A stretch of DNA of 52,474 bases, from assembly GCA_015057445.1 (NCBI GenBank), contig SVEI01000012.1, forward strand, positions 1 to 52,474, read 5' to 3'. Numbering within the stretch: the stretch's first letter is position 1; every line of letters starts with the position of its first letter. Origin of the DNA: Lachnospiraceae bacterium (lineage in GTDB: Bacteria > Bacillota > Clostridia > Lachnospirales > Lachnospiraceae). The notes under the pieces are model-generated. The model was not told the DNA's origin and ran no database searches. It saw only the letters and a program-made list of their open reading frames with translations. The position numbers were made by a program, and so were the translations under genes. Shown in pieces: positions 17,298-25,075 of this stretch.

Positions 17298-18239
17298 ATG
17301 CAGAATTTTAAAGGAATTCGCATTGTTGGTACAGGTCATTATGCCCCTGACAATGTGGTAACGAACGATGATTTAAGTAAAATTGTTGATACAAATGATG
17401 AGTGGATTTCAAGTAGAACTGGAATCAGAAGAAGACACCATGTCACTACTGAAAAAAATCAGGACTTAGCAGTAGCTGCTGCAAAGATGGCATTAGAAAA
17501 TGCTGGAATAGATAAGTCAGAGCTAGGAGTGTGCATATGCGCAACTGTACGAGCTGATAATCTTACCCCTTCTATGGCTTGTATGGTACAAAGTATTTTA
17601 GAATTGCCAGGAAATATGCCTTGTTTTGATATTAATGCTGCATGCTCAGGCTTTATGTATGGTATTGAAGTTGCAAGAGGACTTCTTATGCAAAGTGATA
17701 AAAAGTATGGTCTTGTAATTGGAAGTGAAACATTATCAAAGATTCTTGATATGACAGATAGAGGTACTTGTATATTATTTGGTGATGGAGCAGGAGCTGC
17801 GGTAATAGAGCTTTCAGATAATAACTATTATTCTGTTCTTGGTTCGAAGGGTGATGATAAAGTATTACAATGCCCTAATGAACAAGGTGATAGATACGTA
17901 AATATGCTTGGAAGTGATGTGTTTAAATTTGCAGTAAGTACAGTGCCAAAGACTATTTTTGAGCTTCTTGATAAAGCAGGGGTTGCTGTAGATGATATCG
18001 ATTTATTTGTATGTCACCAAGCTAATCTGAGAATTATAGAGTCTGTTGCGAAAAAGTGTAAGCAAAGCCTTGATAAATTTTATGTTAATCTTGATGAGTA
18101 TGGCAATACATCTTCAGCTAGTATCCCTATAGCATTAAGTGAACTTAATCAAAAGGGATTACTTAAGCCAGGAATGAAGATAATATGTGTTGGATTTGGT
18201 GGCGGCCTCACTTGGGGTGGAGCTTACATTGAATGGTAA
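17298..18239 (+). CDS. fabH: 3-oxoacyl-ACP synthase III
   Basis: Starts each fatty acid by condensing acetyl-CoA (or branched acyl-CoA) with malonyl-ACP. 313 residues. The catalytic triad is visible: Cys116 in NAACSGF, His240 in FVCHQAN, and Asn in YGNTSSAS (about 270). The N-terminus GIRIVGTGHYAPDNVVTNDD and SSRTGIRRRHH fit FabH. SD AAGGAGATATT lies directly before the ATG. FabH helps set which primer is used, but primer preference cannot be read here. FabH is followed by fabK 11 bases after its stop; in related clusters an acpP gene often sits here, but there is none. Confidence 0.96.
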   Translation: MQNFKGIRIVGTGHYAPDNVVTNDDLSKIVDTNDEWISSRTGIRRRHHVTTEKNQDLAVAAAKMALENAGIDKSELGVCICATVRADNLTPSMACMVQSILELPGNMPCFDINAACSGFMYGIEVARGLLMQSDKKYGLVIGSETLSKILDMTDRGTCILFGDGAGAAVIELSDNNYYSVLGSKGDDKVLQCPNEQGDRYVNMLGSDVFKFAVSTVPKTIFELLDKAGVAVDDIDLFVCHQANLRIIESVAKKCKQSLDKFYVNLDEYGNTSSASIPIALSELNQKGLLKPGMKIICVGFGGGLTWGGAYIEW

Positions 18240-18250
18240 GGAGAGAAAAA

Positions 18251-19186
18251 ATGAAGTTAAATGAGTTTTTAAATATTAAATACCCTATTATACAGGGAGG
18301 TATGGCAAATATTGCTACAGGTGAGTTTGCAGCTGCAGTTTCTAATGCAGGTGGACTTGGGCTTATTGCATCAGGTGGTTTTGATGCTGAAAGAATTAGA
18401 GAAGAAATTAATAAGTGTAGAACTTTAACTGATAAGCCATTTGGTGTTAATCTTATGCTTATGAATCCTGATGTTGATAATATTGCCAAAATGCTTGTGG
18501 AAGAAAAGGTAGATGTTATTACAACAGGCGCTGGTTCACCAGAGAAGTATGTAGCTGATTGGAAAGCAGTTGGAACAAAGGTTATTCCTGTTGTATCAGG
18601 TGTGGCTCTTGCAAAAAGAATGGAAAAGATGGGTGTAGATGCTGTTATTGCAGAGGGAGGCGAAAGTGGTGGTCATGTTGGAGAGATGACAACTATGGCG
18701 CTTGTTCCTATGGTTGTTGATGCAGTAGATATTCCTGTTATCGCAGCCGGTGGTATTGCTGACGGAAGACAAATGGTTGCGGCTATGGCACTTGGAGCTA
18801 TTGGTATTCAGATTGGTACATGTCTCCTTGTTGCAGAGGAATGTCCAATACATGAGAACTATAAATTAGCTGTTATTAAAGCTAAGGATAATGGTACTGT
18901 AGTTACAGGACGTTCATCTGGTGCACCTGTTAGAGTTATTAAGAATAATATGTCTAGAGAGTATCTTAAGCTTGAAGGTCAGAATGTTCCTAGAGAGGAA
19001 CTCGAACAACTTACATTAGGTTCTTTAAGAAAAGCTGTTCTTGAAGGTGATACAAAGAATGGTTCTCTTATGGCAGGTCAGGTATGTGGACTTATAGGAG
19101 AAATTAAACCTGTAGCAGATATATTAGATAAACTCTACTTGGATGCTAAGGCAGAGCTTGAAAAGCTTTATGCTCAGTCAATATAA
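18251..19186 (+). CDS. fabK: Enoyl-ACP reductase II (FMN-dependent)
   Basis: FMN-dependent TIM-barrel enoyl-ACP reductase that performs the last reduction in chain elongation; it replaces FabI in many Firmicutes and is insensitive to triclosan in characterised members. 311 residues from ATG 18251. Typical segments are YPIIQGGMANIATGEFAAA, GLGLIASGGF, KPFGVNLMLMNP, AEGGESGGHVGEM and AAGGIADGRQMVAAMALGA. An upstream in-frame start at 18233 would overlap fabH; SD AAGGAGAG before 18251 decides for the shorter form. The family also contains nitronate monooxygenases, but the operon position makes FabK the clear choice. Confidence 0.94.
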   Translation: MKLNEFLNIKYPIIQGGMANIATGEFAAAVSNAGGLGLIASGGFDAERIREEINKCRTLTDKPFGVNLMLMNPDVDNIAKMLVEEKVDVITTGAGSPEKYVADWKAVGTKVIPVVSGVALAKRMEKMGVDAVIAEGGESGGHVGEMTTMALVPMVVDAVDIPVIAAGGIADGRQMVAAMALGAIGIQIGTCLLVAEECPIHENYKLAVIKAKDNGTVVTGRSSGAPVRVIKNNMSREYLKLEGQNVPREELEQLTLGSLRKAVLEGDTKNGSLMAGQVCGLIGEIKPVADILDKLYLDAKAELEKLYAQSI

Positions 19187-19207
19187 TTAGATATAAAGGA
19201 GATTTAC

Positions 19208-20149
19208 ATGAAGATAGGATTTTTATATGCTGGACAAGGTAGTCAGCATGTTGGAATGGGACAGGATTTATATAATACATATCCAGAATTTAAGGAAACC
19301 TTTGATAATGCTAATCCTGGTTTTGATTTGAAGGATTGTTGTTTTAATGGACCTATAGAAAAACTTGGACAAACTAGATACACACAGCCATGTATGGTTG
19401 CTTTTGCAGTAGGTGTTACTAAGATTCTTGCTAGTAATGGTATTAAGCCTGAATATGCTGCAGGTTTATCTCTTGGAGAATATTCTGCATTATATAGTGC
19501 TGGTGTATTTGATGAGAATCAGGTTCTTGATTTAGTTGCATATAGAGGACAGTGTATGGAAGAGGCTGTTACTGGAAGAGAAGTTGGAATGATAGCGGTA
19601 ATGAGCCTTGAAAGAGATTTGATAAAAAAAGCTTGTGAACAGGCTCATCAGGAATTATCTGATAGTGAATTCAACATAGCTGAAGTAGCCAATTATAATA
19701 CTCCTGTACAGGTAACTGTATCTGGTGATAAGCAGGCTATTACAAGAGCAGGAGAGATTATGACTGAGATGGGAGCAAAGAGAATTGTACCTGTTGCTGT
19801 TAGTGGACCATTCCATACTTCTCTTATGAAACCGGCTGGAGATAAACTTGCAGAGAGATTTAAAAATGAAAACTTTGGTGATATGAGCTTTCCAGTAATA
19901 TTTAACTCAACTGGTAAAGAAATTGAGTCAGATAAAACAATTTCTGAAATGCTAGAAATACAGGTTCAAAGAAGTGTATATTTTGAAGATACTATTAGAT
20001 ATATGATTGAGCAAGGTGTTGATACATTTATAGAGATAGGACCAGGTAAGACTTTAAGTGGTTTTGTTAAGAAGATTGATAGAGCCCTTACAACTTATTC
20101 TATAGAGAATGTTGATAGTTTAAATACTGTTTTAGAAGCACTTAAGTAA
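19208..20149 (+). CDS. fabD: Malonyl-CoA:ACP transacylase
   Basis: Loads malonyl groups from CoA onto acyl carrier protein. 313 residues. The nucleophile Ser88 lies in GLSLGEYSAL and His203 in GPFHTSLM; the N-terminal GQGSQHVGMGQDL is the usual opening motif, and the C-terminal EIGPGKTLSGFVKK is conserved. SD AAGGAGATTTAC precedes the ATG. It follows fabK by 21 bases. An 79-bp gap lies before fabG with no small gene in it. Confidence 0.96.
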   Translation: MKIGFLYAGQGSQHVGMGQDLYNTYPEFKETFDNANPGFDLKDCCFNGPIEKLGQTRYTQPCMVAFAVGVTKILASNGIKPEYAAGLSLGEYSALYSAGVFDENQVLDLVAYRGQCMEEAVTGREVGMIAVMSLERDLIKKACEQAHQELSDSEFNIAEVANYNTPVQVTVSGDKQAITRAGEIMTEMGAKRIVPVAVSGPFHTSLMKPAGDKLAERFKNENFGDMSFPVIFNSTGKEIESDKTISEMLEIQVQRSVYFEDTIRYMIEQGVDTFIEIGPGKTLSGFVKKIDRALTTYSIENVDSLNTVLEALK

Positions 20150-20228
20150 TTTCAATAATTGTTTAATTGAAAAATGTAACTGTAAATATATAATTTATAT
20201 GAAGCTTTATATATGAGAGGTAAGATAA

Positions 20229-20972
20229 ATGAGATTAGATGGTAAGACTGCCATTGTAACAGGTGGTAGTAGAGGAATAGGAAGAAGTATATGCTTAGCC
20301 CTTGCTAAGGCTGGTGCTAATGTAGTTACCTGTTATGCTAACGGGGCTGATGGTGCTAATGAGACAGTTAGACTTTGCGAAGAGCTTGGTGTCAAAGCTA
20401 TGGCTATGAAGGCTGATGTTGCAAATTATGAAGATGTATCATCAATGGTAGCTAAGACTAAGGAAGAATTTGGTTCAATTGATATTCTTGTAAATAATGC
20501 AGGTATAACAAAGGACAATCTTATGCTTAAGATGACAGAGGCTGATTTTGAGCAAGTTATCGATACAAACCTTAAGGGAGCATTCCTATTTACTAAGGAT
20601 GTATCAAAGATAATGCTTAAGCAGCGTTCTGGTAGAATAATCAATATAAGTAGTGTAGTTGGTGTGTTTGGTAATGCAGGACAGGTTAATTATGCAGCAA
20701 GTAAGGCTGGCCTTATTGGTATGACTAAGTCTGTGGCTAAAGAGCTTGCTTCTAGAGGTATTACATCAAATGCAATTGCACCTGGATTTATTGAAACTGA
20801 TATGACAGCTGCATTGAATGAGACTGTGGCTGACGAGATGTTAAAGGCTATACCTTTGAAGAGAATGGGTACAGGTGAGGACATTGCTAATGCAGTAGTA
20901 TTCCTTGCGTCAGATATGGCAAGTTATATTACTGGACAGGTTATCTGTGTAGATGGCGGAATGGCAATGTAG
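20229..20972 (+). CDS. fabG: 3-oxoacyl-ACP reductase
   Basis: NADPH-dependent short-chain dehydrogenase that reduces 3-oxoacyl-ACP. 247 residues. It has the cofactor loop TGGSRGIGRSI (11-21), the NNAGI motif (about 88-92), the catalytic Ser142, Tyr155 and Lys159 (YAASK), and the C-terminal VICVDGGMAM. SD GAGAGGTAAGATAA precedes the ATG. The 79-bp gap upstream is the largest inside the operon apart from the leader, and carries no clear promoter or terminator. Confidence 0.96.
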   Translation: MRLDGKTAIVTGGSRGIGRSICLALAKAGANVVTCYANGADGANETVRLCEELGVKAMAMKADVANYEDVSSMVAKTKEEFGSIDILVNNAGITKDNLMLKMTEADFEQVIDTNLKGAFLFTKDVSKIMLKQRSGRIINISSVVGVFGNAGQVNYAASKAGLIGMTKSVAKELASRGITSNAIAPGFIETDMTAALNETVADEMLKAIPLKRMGTGEDIANAVVFLASDMASYITGQVICVDGGMAM

Positions 20973-21014
20973 TTAATATATAGATAATGAATCTAAATAC
21001 ATAAAGGAGATATT

Positions 21015-22253
21015 ATGAAGAGAAGAGTCGTAATTACAGGTCTTGGAACTGTTAATCCAATTGGTAATAATGTAAAAGACACTTGGGAGAATGCCAAGAA
21101 GGGTGTATGTGGTATCGGACCTATTACACGTATAGACACAACTGATCATGCAGTAAAGGTTGCAGGTGAGGTGAAGGATTTTGCACCGGAAACAGTTATT
21201 GATAAGAAAGAATTAAGGAGAATGGATAGATATTCTCAGTTTGCTTTAGTTTCAGCTGTGGAAGCATTTGAGGATAGTAATCTTAATATGGAGAATGAAG
21301 ACCCAATTCGTTGTGGTATTATTTTCTCAAGTGGTATCGGTGGTATGGAAACTACTGAGAATAACTATGCTACAGGTGAAAGAAGAGGCTATGATAAGGT
21401 TTCTCCTTTCTATATCCCTATGGGTATATCAAATATGGCTGCTGGTAATATTGCAATTAGACTTGGTTTCAAGGGTATGTGTACTTGTGTTGTAACAGCT
21501 TGTGCAAGTAGTAACAATGCAATAGGTGATGCATTCCACTATATTAGAGATGGTTACGCTGAGGTGATGCTTTGCGGTGGTTCAGAGAGTACTATAACAC
21601 ATCTTGGTTTAGGTGGATTTACTGCTATGCAGGCGTTAAATAAAACAGAAGATTGTAATAGAGCATCCATTCCTTTCGATAAGGAACGTTCAGGTTTTGT
21701 TATGGGAGAAGGTGCTGGTGCACTTGTACTTGAGGAATATGAGCATGCTGTTGCAAGAGGTGCTAAGATTTATGCAGAGGTTGTAGGCTACGGTGCTACA
21801 TGCGATGCATACCATATTACAGCTCCACTTCCAGATGGTTCAGGCGGAGCGGCTGCAATGACTATGGCAGTTAATGATGCTAATATCACTCCTGATATGG
21901 TAGGATATATCAATGCACATGGTACATCAACACATCTTAATGATGCAGGAGAAACTATGGCTATAAAGACTGCATTTGGAGATCATGCATATAAGCTTAT
22001 GGTTAGCTCAACTAAGTCTATGACTGGACATTTACTTGGTGGAGCAGGAGCTGTAGAAGCAATTTTCACAGCTTTAGCATTGAAGGATGGATTTATTCCT
22101 GCTACTATTAATTATAAGGTTCCAGATGAGGAATGTGATCTTGATATTGTTCCTAATGAGGGTAGAAATGTACAGGTTGATTATGCACTTTCTAATTCTC
22201 TTGGTTTTGGTGGACACAATGCAAGTATTCTTTTAAAGAAGTGGGAGGCATAG
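21015..22253 (+). CDS. fabF: 3-oxoacyl-ACP synthase II
   Basis: Elongating condensing enzyme of fatty acid synthesis. 412 residues, normal length. The catalytic Cys163 lies in VTACASSNNAIGD, with the two His residues in NAHGTSTHLND and KSMTGHLLGGAGAVE, and the C-terminal SNSLGFGGHNASI. The N-terminus RRVVITGLGTVNPIGNN is typical. SD AAAGGAGATATT precedes the ATG. It ends 3 bases before fabZ. In many relatives accB lies between fabF and fabZ; here the two are directly joined. Confidence 0.97.
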   Translation: MKRRVVITGLGTVNPIGNNVKDTWENAKKGVCGIGPITRIDTTDHAVKVAGEVKDFAPETVIDKKELRRMDRYSQFALVSAVEAFEDSNLNMENEDPIRCGIIFSSGIGGMETTENNYATGERRGYDKVSPFYIPMGISNMAAGNIAIRLGFKGMCTCVVTACASSNNAIGDAFHYIRDGYAEVMLCGGSESTITHLGLGGFTAMQALNKTEDCNRASIPFDKERSGFVMGEGAGALVLEEYEHAVARGAKIYAEVVGYGATCDAYHITAPLPDGSGGAAAMTMAVNDANITPDMVGYINAHGTSTHLNDAGETMAIKTAFGDHAYKLMVSSTKSMTGHLLGGAGAVEAIFTALALKDGFIPATINYKVPDEECDLDIVPNEGRNVQVDYALSNSLGFGGHNASILLKKWEA

Positions 22254-22256
22254 GAT

Positions 22257-22682
22257 ATGGAGCTTAATTCAAACCAGATACAGGAAATAATACCACACAG
22301 ATATCCATTTTTGCTTGTTGATAGAATTACAGATTTTGAACCAGGTAAGTTTGCCAAGGGTATAAAGTGTGTATCAGCTAATGAGATGCAGTTTTGTGGA
22401 CATTTTCCACAGCAACACGTAATGCCAGGTGTATTAATAGTTGAAGCTTTAGCTCAGGTTGGAGCAGTAGCTATTCTTTCAGAGGAAGAAAACAAGGGAA
22501 AAGTTGCTTTCTTTGGTGGCATCAAGAACGCCCGATTTAAAAAGCAGGTTATCCCTGGAGATGTTCTTGAGCTTGAGTGTGAGCTTACAGCTCGTAAGGG
22601 ACCAATCGGATATGGCAATGCAGTTGCCAAGGTTGATGGTAAGGTTGCTGTAACAGCAGAGCTTACATTTGCTATAGGATAA
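22257..22682 (+). CDS. fabZ: 3-hydroxyacyl-ACP dehydratase
   Basis: Hot-dog-fold dehydratase that turns 3-hydroxyacyl-ACP into trans-2-enoyl-ACP. 141 residues. The catalytic pair His49 ([13 protein letters not shown]) and Glu63 ([10 protein letters not shown]) occupies the same positions as in characterised FabZ, and [17 protein letters not shown] is the usual N-terminus. It starts 3 bases after the fabF stop and is the last gene of the operon, closed by a strong terminator. No fabA, fabM or fabN-like isomerase is nearby, so the source of unsaturated chains is not visible. Confidence 0.96.
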   Translation: MELNSNQIQEIIPHRYPFLLVDRITDFEPGKFAKGIKCVSANEMQFCGHFPQQHVMPGVLIVEALAQVGAVAILSEEENKGKVAFFGGIKNARFKKQVIPGDVLELECELTARKGPIGYGNAVAKVDGKVAVTAELTFAIG

Positions 22683-22704
22683 TAGTTCATAAATAATTGA
22701 GTTT

Positions 22705-22755
22705 AAAAATCGACTAACTATAATTTTGTAATTAGTGTTAGTCGATTTTTATTTT
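22705..22755 (+). terminator. Terminator of the fatty acid operon
   Basis: 14-bp perfect stem AAAAATCGACTAAC (22705-22718) with GTTAGTCGATTTTT (22737-22750), with an inner AT-rich loop and a T-rich tail. Confidence 0.9.
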
Positions 22756-22767
22756 ATTCTCGTTGTT

Positions 22768-22823
22768 ATCTTACATCTGTGTATGTAAGATTATGAAATT
22801 AATAGTTATAGCATCTGCAGATG
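22768..22823. repeat. Two adjacent palindromes in the accessory gap
   Basis: ATCTTACAT (22768-22776) and ATGTAAGAT (22783-22791) form a perfect 9-bp stem with a 6-nt loop and no T-tail. CATCTGCAGATG (22812-22823) is a perfect 12-bp palindrome. Both lie in the 398-bp stretch between fabZ and the next full gene and could be protein-binding sites for a promoter driving the downstream unknown genes. Confidence 0.4.
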
Positions 22824-22904
22824 ATAAATGGTATTATATATATTAGAACCTATGTAATAAATAAAATGATAGAGGTGAATTATTGTTGAATACGATACCA
22901 ATGA

Positions 22905-23045
22905 ATGATTATAGATGTACCTTTTTGGGTTGGAAAAAGAACTGATTGGGAACAAAAAAATAAACCTGAACATGAAAAAATATCTGTGTTCTGCCAAGGA
23001 AGTGAGATATTTGCAAAAAATATTCCTGAATATATTATACTATAG
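22905..23045 (+). pseudogene. Short or broken reading frame, unknown
   Basis: An open frame of 46 codons beginning MIIDVPFWVGKRTDWEQK and ending NIPEYIIL. It looks coding in composition but has no ribosome binding site at its ATG. A convincing SD (AGAGGTGA, 22871-22878) instead precedes TTG codons at 22883 and 22886 in another frame, which runs about 20 codons and stops. The two frames overlap at a T-run (TACCTTTTTGGG), so a single-base frameshift could join them into one protein of about 60 residues. It is therefore either a decayed gene, a sequencing error, or a chance frame. No homology is recognised. Confidence 0.3.
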
Positions 23046-23080
23046 TTAAAATACTGAATATTTAAGGAGATTGTTATTTG

Positions 23081-23479
23081 ATGAAAGAAACTATATTTGA
23101 AATTTGTGATTATTATGATTTATTAAACTTGCATAAAGCATTGTTAGAAGCTAAATTTCATTTGAATCCTGATAATGAATTGGTACCTTTAAGCCCTATT
23201 ATTGCAAAAATAAGTAACCAAATATATGATATACTAACGGAGTATAATAAAGATAAAGGAAAAGGAAGTCTTGAATGGAATGATTGGAGAAAACTTGAAA
23301 ACCAGGAATTTTACAAAAATCGTGCATTAAACAATTCAAAATATATTAATGAATGGAATAATTTGAGTTTTAAAGATAAACAAATATATGTAAAAAATTT
23401 AATAAGTCCATTTAGTGCAACGGATGAAGAGATTAATATTATGGTTGAAAAGGTAAATGCAATACATAAATCTTCATAA
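23081..23479 (+). CDS. Hypothetical protein, 132 residues
   Basis: I do not recognise this protein. It is soluble, mostly helical and charged, with Trp/Asn-rich segments (SLEWNDWRKLENQEFYKN, YINEWNNL), and lacks a signal peptide or membrane segment. The overall look is like small immunity or accessory proteins, but there is no toxin gene next to it, so that is only a guess. The ATG at 23081 has SD TTAAGGAGA at the right distance; a TTG three bases earlier is less likely. It lies in a gap-rich, gene-poor stretch between the fatty acid operon and a metabolic operon, with a possible broken gene just upstream, suggesting an accessory locus. Confidence 0.65.
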   Translation: MKETIFEICDYYDLLNLHKALLEAKFHLNPDNELVPLSPIIAKISNQIYDILTEYNKDKGKGSLEWNDWRKLENQEFYKNRALNNSKYINEWNNLSFKDKQIYVKNLISPFSATDEEINIMVEKVNAIHKSS

Positions 23480-23520
23480 AATAGTATCTAAGGCTTAATT
23501 GAATTAAGGAGTGATGATTT

Positions 23521-24189
23521 ATGACAACTTTAATGAGTATTTTAAATACAATTAAACCTGTTATAGACGGGAAGAAATGTCTCATATTTGATGTAGATGG
23601 TACCTTGCTAGATAGTATGCCTATGTGGGCTAGACTTGATATTGATTATTTGGAAGGTATGGGGTATCATCCAGAGCCAGATTTTTGCACAAAAGTTAAG
23701 ATGATGACTATAAGTGATGCTTCTGTATTTATAAGGGATTACTTTGGTGTGAAGAAGAGTCCGGAACAAATCACGAGAGAGATTATGGATATGGCTTGTA
23801 GTCATTATGAAAATGATCTTCTGCTTAAACCAGGTGCTGCTGAATTAGTAAAAACATTAAAAAATATGGGATATCATATTGTTGTTGCAACTGCTAATGA
23901 ATATGATATGGTTAAGAAATGTTTGGAACGTAATGATATTATGCAATATTTGGATGGACTTGTTACCTGCACAATGGTGGGAAGTAGTAAGCAAAAGCCG
24001 GATGTATATCTAAAAGCTTGTGAAATTACGGGTTCTAAGGTAGAAGAAAGCGTTGTATTTGAAGATTCAAGCTTTGCTATTAATACAGCTATTAATGCTG
24101 GATTTGATGTAGTTGGTGTATATGATGCAACTGAAGAAGATAAATGGGATTTGATTTGCAAATTAACAAAATGTCAGGTGGTGTTTTAA
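23521..24189 (+). CDS. HAD-superfamily phosphatase (phosphoglycolate phosphatase/beta-PGM-like)
   Basis: Predicted sugar- or small-phosphate phosphatase or phosphomutase, 222 residues. Motif I is CLIFDVDGTLLDSMPMW (about 19-36) with the nucleophile and acid Asp pair, motif II lies in VVATANEYD, motif III Lys in SSKQKPDVYLKAC, and motif IV in VVFEDSSFAINTAINAGF. A helical cap lies between motifs I and II, as in subfamily I. SD AAGGAGTGATG lies before the ATG. Its stop is directly followed by the next start, so it is co-translated with the DUF6472 and aroK genes. The substrate cannot be read from sequence. Confidence 0.9.
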   Translation: MTTLMSILNTIKPVIDGKKCLIFDVDGTLLDSMPMWARLDIDYLEGMGYHPEPDFCTKVKMMTISDASVFIRDYFGVKKSPEQITREIMDMACSHYENDLLLKPGAAELVKTLKNMGYHIVVATANEYDMVKKCLERNDIMQYLDGLVTCTMVGSSKQKPDVYLKACEITGSKVEESVVFEDSSFAINTAINAGFDVVGVYDATEEDKWDLICKLTKCQVVF

Positions 24190-24387
24190 ATGAATAAGAA
24201 AAGGAAAGAAAGACCTTCAAACTGTGAAAGTTGTGCATATTTTACATACGATGATGAGTATGAGTGTTATGTGTGCGATGTTAATCTAGACGAAGATGAG
24301 ATGGCTAGATTTATGTCCGATACTTATTATAATTGTCCTTATTATAAGTACGGTGATGAGTATAGTGTTGTTAGAAAGCAGATGTAG
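24190..24387 (+). CDS. DUF6472-family small Cys-rich protein
   Basis: 65 residues with two or three Cys pairs: NCESCAYF (Cys-x2-Cys near the N-terminus), CYVCDVNLDEDEM, and YYNCPYYKYGDEY. The pattern matches the small DUF6472 family common in Lachnospiraceae and suggests a metal-binding (zinc) fold, but the function is unknown. It starts immediately after the stop of the HAD gene and ends 8 bases before aroK, making a tight three-gene unit. This recognition comes from memory of the family and not from an alignment. Confidence 0.75.
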   Translation: MNKKRKERPSNCESCAYFTYDDEYECYVCDVNLDEDEMARFMSDTYYNCPYYKYGDEYSVVRKQM

Positions 24388-24395
24388 GTGATTGT

Positions 24396-24902
24396 ATGAA
24401 GAAAAATATTGTTTTAATAGGTATGCCTGGAGCTGGCAAAAGTACAATAGGTGTTTTGCTTGCTAAGGCTATTAATTATGATTTCTTAGATGCTGATTTA
24501 GTTATTCAGAAGCAATATAATAAGAAATTATATGAGATTATTAATGAAAAGGGAATAGATGAATTCTTAAAAATAGAAGACAAAATCATATCAGAAATAG
24601 ATGTTAAGGGAACAGTAATTGCGACAGGCGGAAGTGCAGTGTATGGTGAAAACGCAATGAAACATATGAAAGAAAATGGTGTTGTTGTATACTTAAAGCT
24701 TAGTTGTGTTGAGATTATTAATAGGATAAGTAATATTAAAACACGTGGGATAGCCATGAAGGAAGGAAAAACTATATTTGATATATATAATGAGAGGGTT
24801 CCGTTATATGAAAAATATGCGGATATAGTTATTAATGCAGAAGGAACTAGTGTTGAAGAAAGCGTAACATTAGTTGCTGAAACAATTCTTAACAATTCGT
24901 AA
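24396..24902 (+). CDS. aroK: Shikimate kinase
   Basis: Phosphorylates shikimate in the chorismate pathway. 168 residues, the usual size. The P-loop is GMPGAGKST (about 8-16), followed by the shikimate-binding FLDADLVI and IATGGSAVY motifs, and KTRGIAMKEGKTIFDIYNERVPLYEKYADIVIN with the lid Arg and C-terminal signature. The lid Arg sits in TRGIAM, where many family members have RPLL. Other shikimate pathway genes are not nearby. It is the last gene of the HAD-DUF6472-aroK unit; a weak hairpin follows without a clear T-run. Confidence 0.88.
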   Translation: MKKNIVLIGMPGAGKSTIGVLLAKAINYDFLDADLVIQKQYNKKLYEIINEKGIDEFLKIEDKIISEIDVKGTVIATGGSAVYGENAMKHMKENGVVVYLKLSCVEIINRISNIKTRGIAMKEGKTIFDIYNERVPLYEKYADIVINAEGTSVEESVTLVAETILNNS

Positions 24903-24939
24903 TAAAATCATGAGATGATTAACATAAAACATGGTAAAA

Positions 24940-24996
24940 TGTTACATAATTGTTAAAACAAACCAAAATATTACAAAAAAGTTACAAAATCGTTAA
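24940..24996 (+). promoter_or_regulatory. WalR-like binding boxes upstream of the L,D-transpeptidase gene
   Basis: TGTTAC (24940), 5 bases, TGTTAA (24951-24956) fits the Bacillus WalR (YycF) consensus TGTWAH-N5-TGTWAH exactly. Three further weaker half-sites follow at 11-bp steps: TATTAC (24969), AGTTAC (24980), CGTTAA (24991). The 18-mers at 24941 and 24981 agree at 16 positions and start 40 bp apart. All lie just upstream of the -35 of the cell-wall gene promoter. The consensus is established knowledge; binding here is inferred. Confidence 0.5.
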
Positions 24997-25003
24997 AAAT
25001 AAC

Positions 25004-25033
25004 TGGACAAATATATTACATACGTGATATACT
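25004..25033 (+). promoter_or_regulatory. Promoter of the L,D-transpeptidase gene
   Basis: TGGACA (25004-25009), 18-bp spacer, extended -10 TGATATACT (25025-25033). The WalR-like boxes end 8 bases before the -35. Confidence 0.6.
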
Positions 25034-25075
25034 CTATTTACTTACTATGAATATATTAATTACGAGGTATTATGT

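Noticed and set aside
24905-24919. AATCAT-GAG-ATGATT hairpin after aroK as a terminator
   Set aside because: The stem is only six AT-rich pairs and no T-run follows; it is too weak to call.
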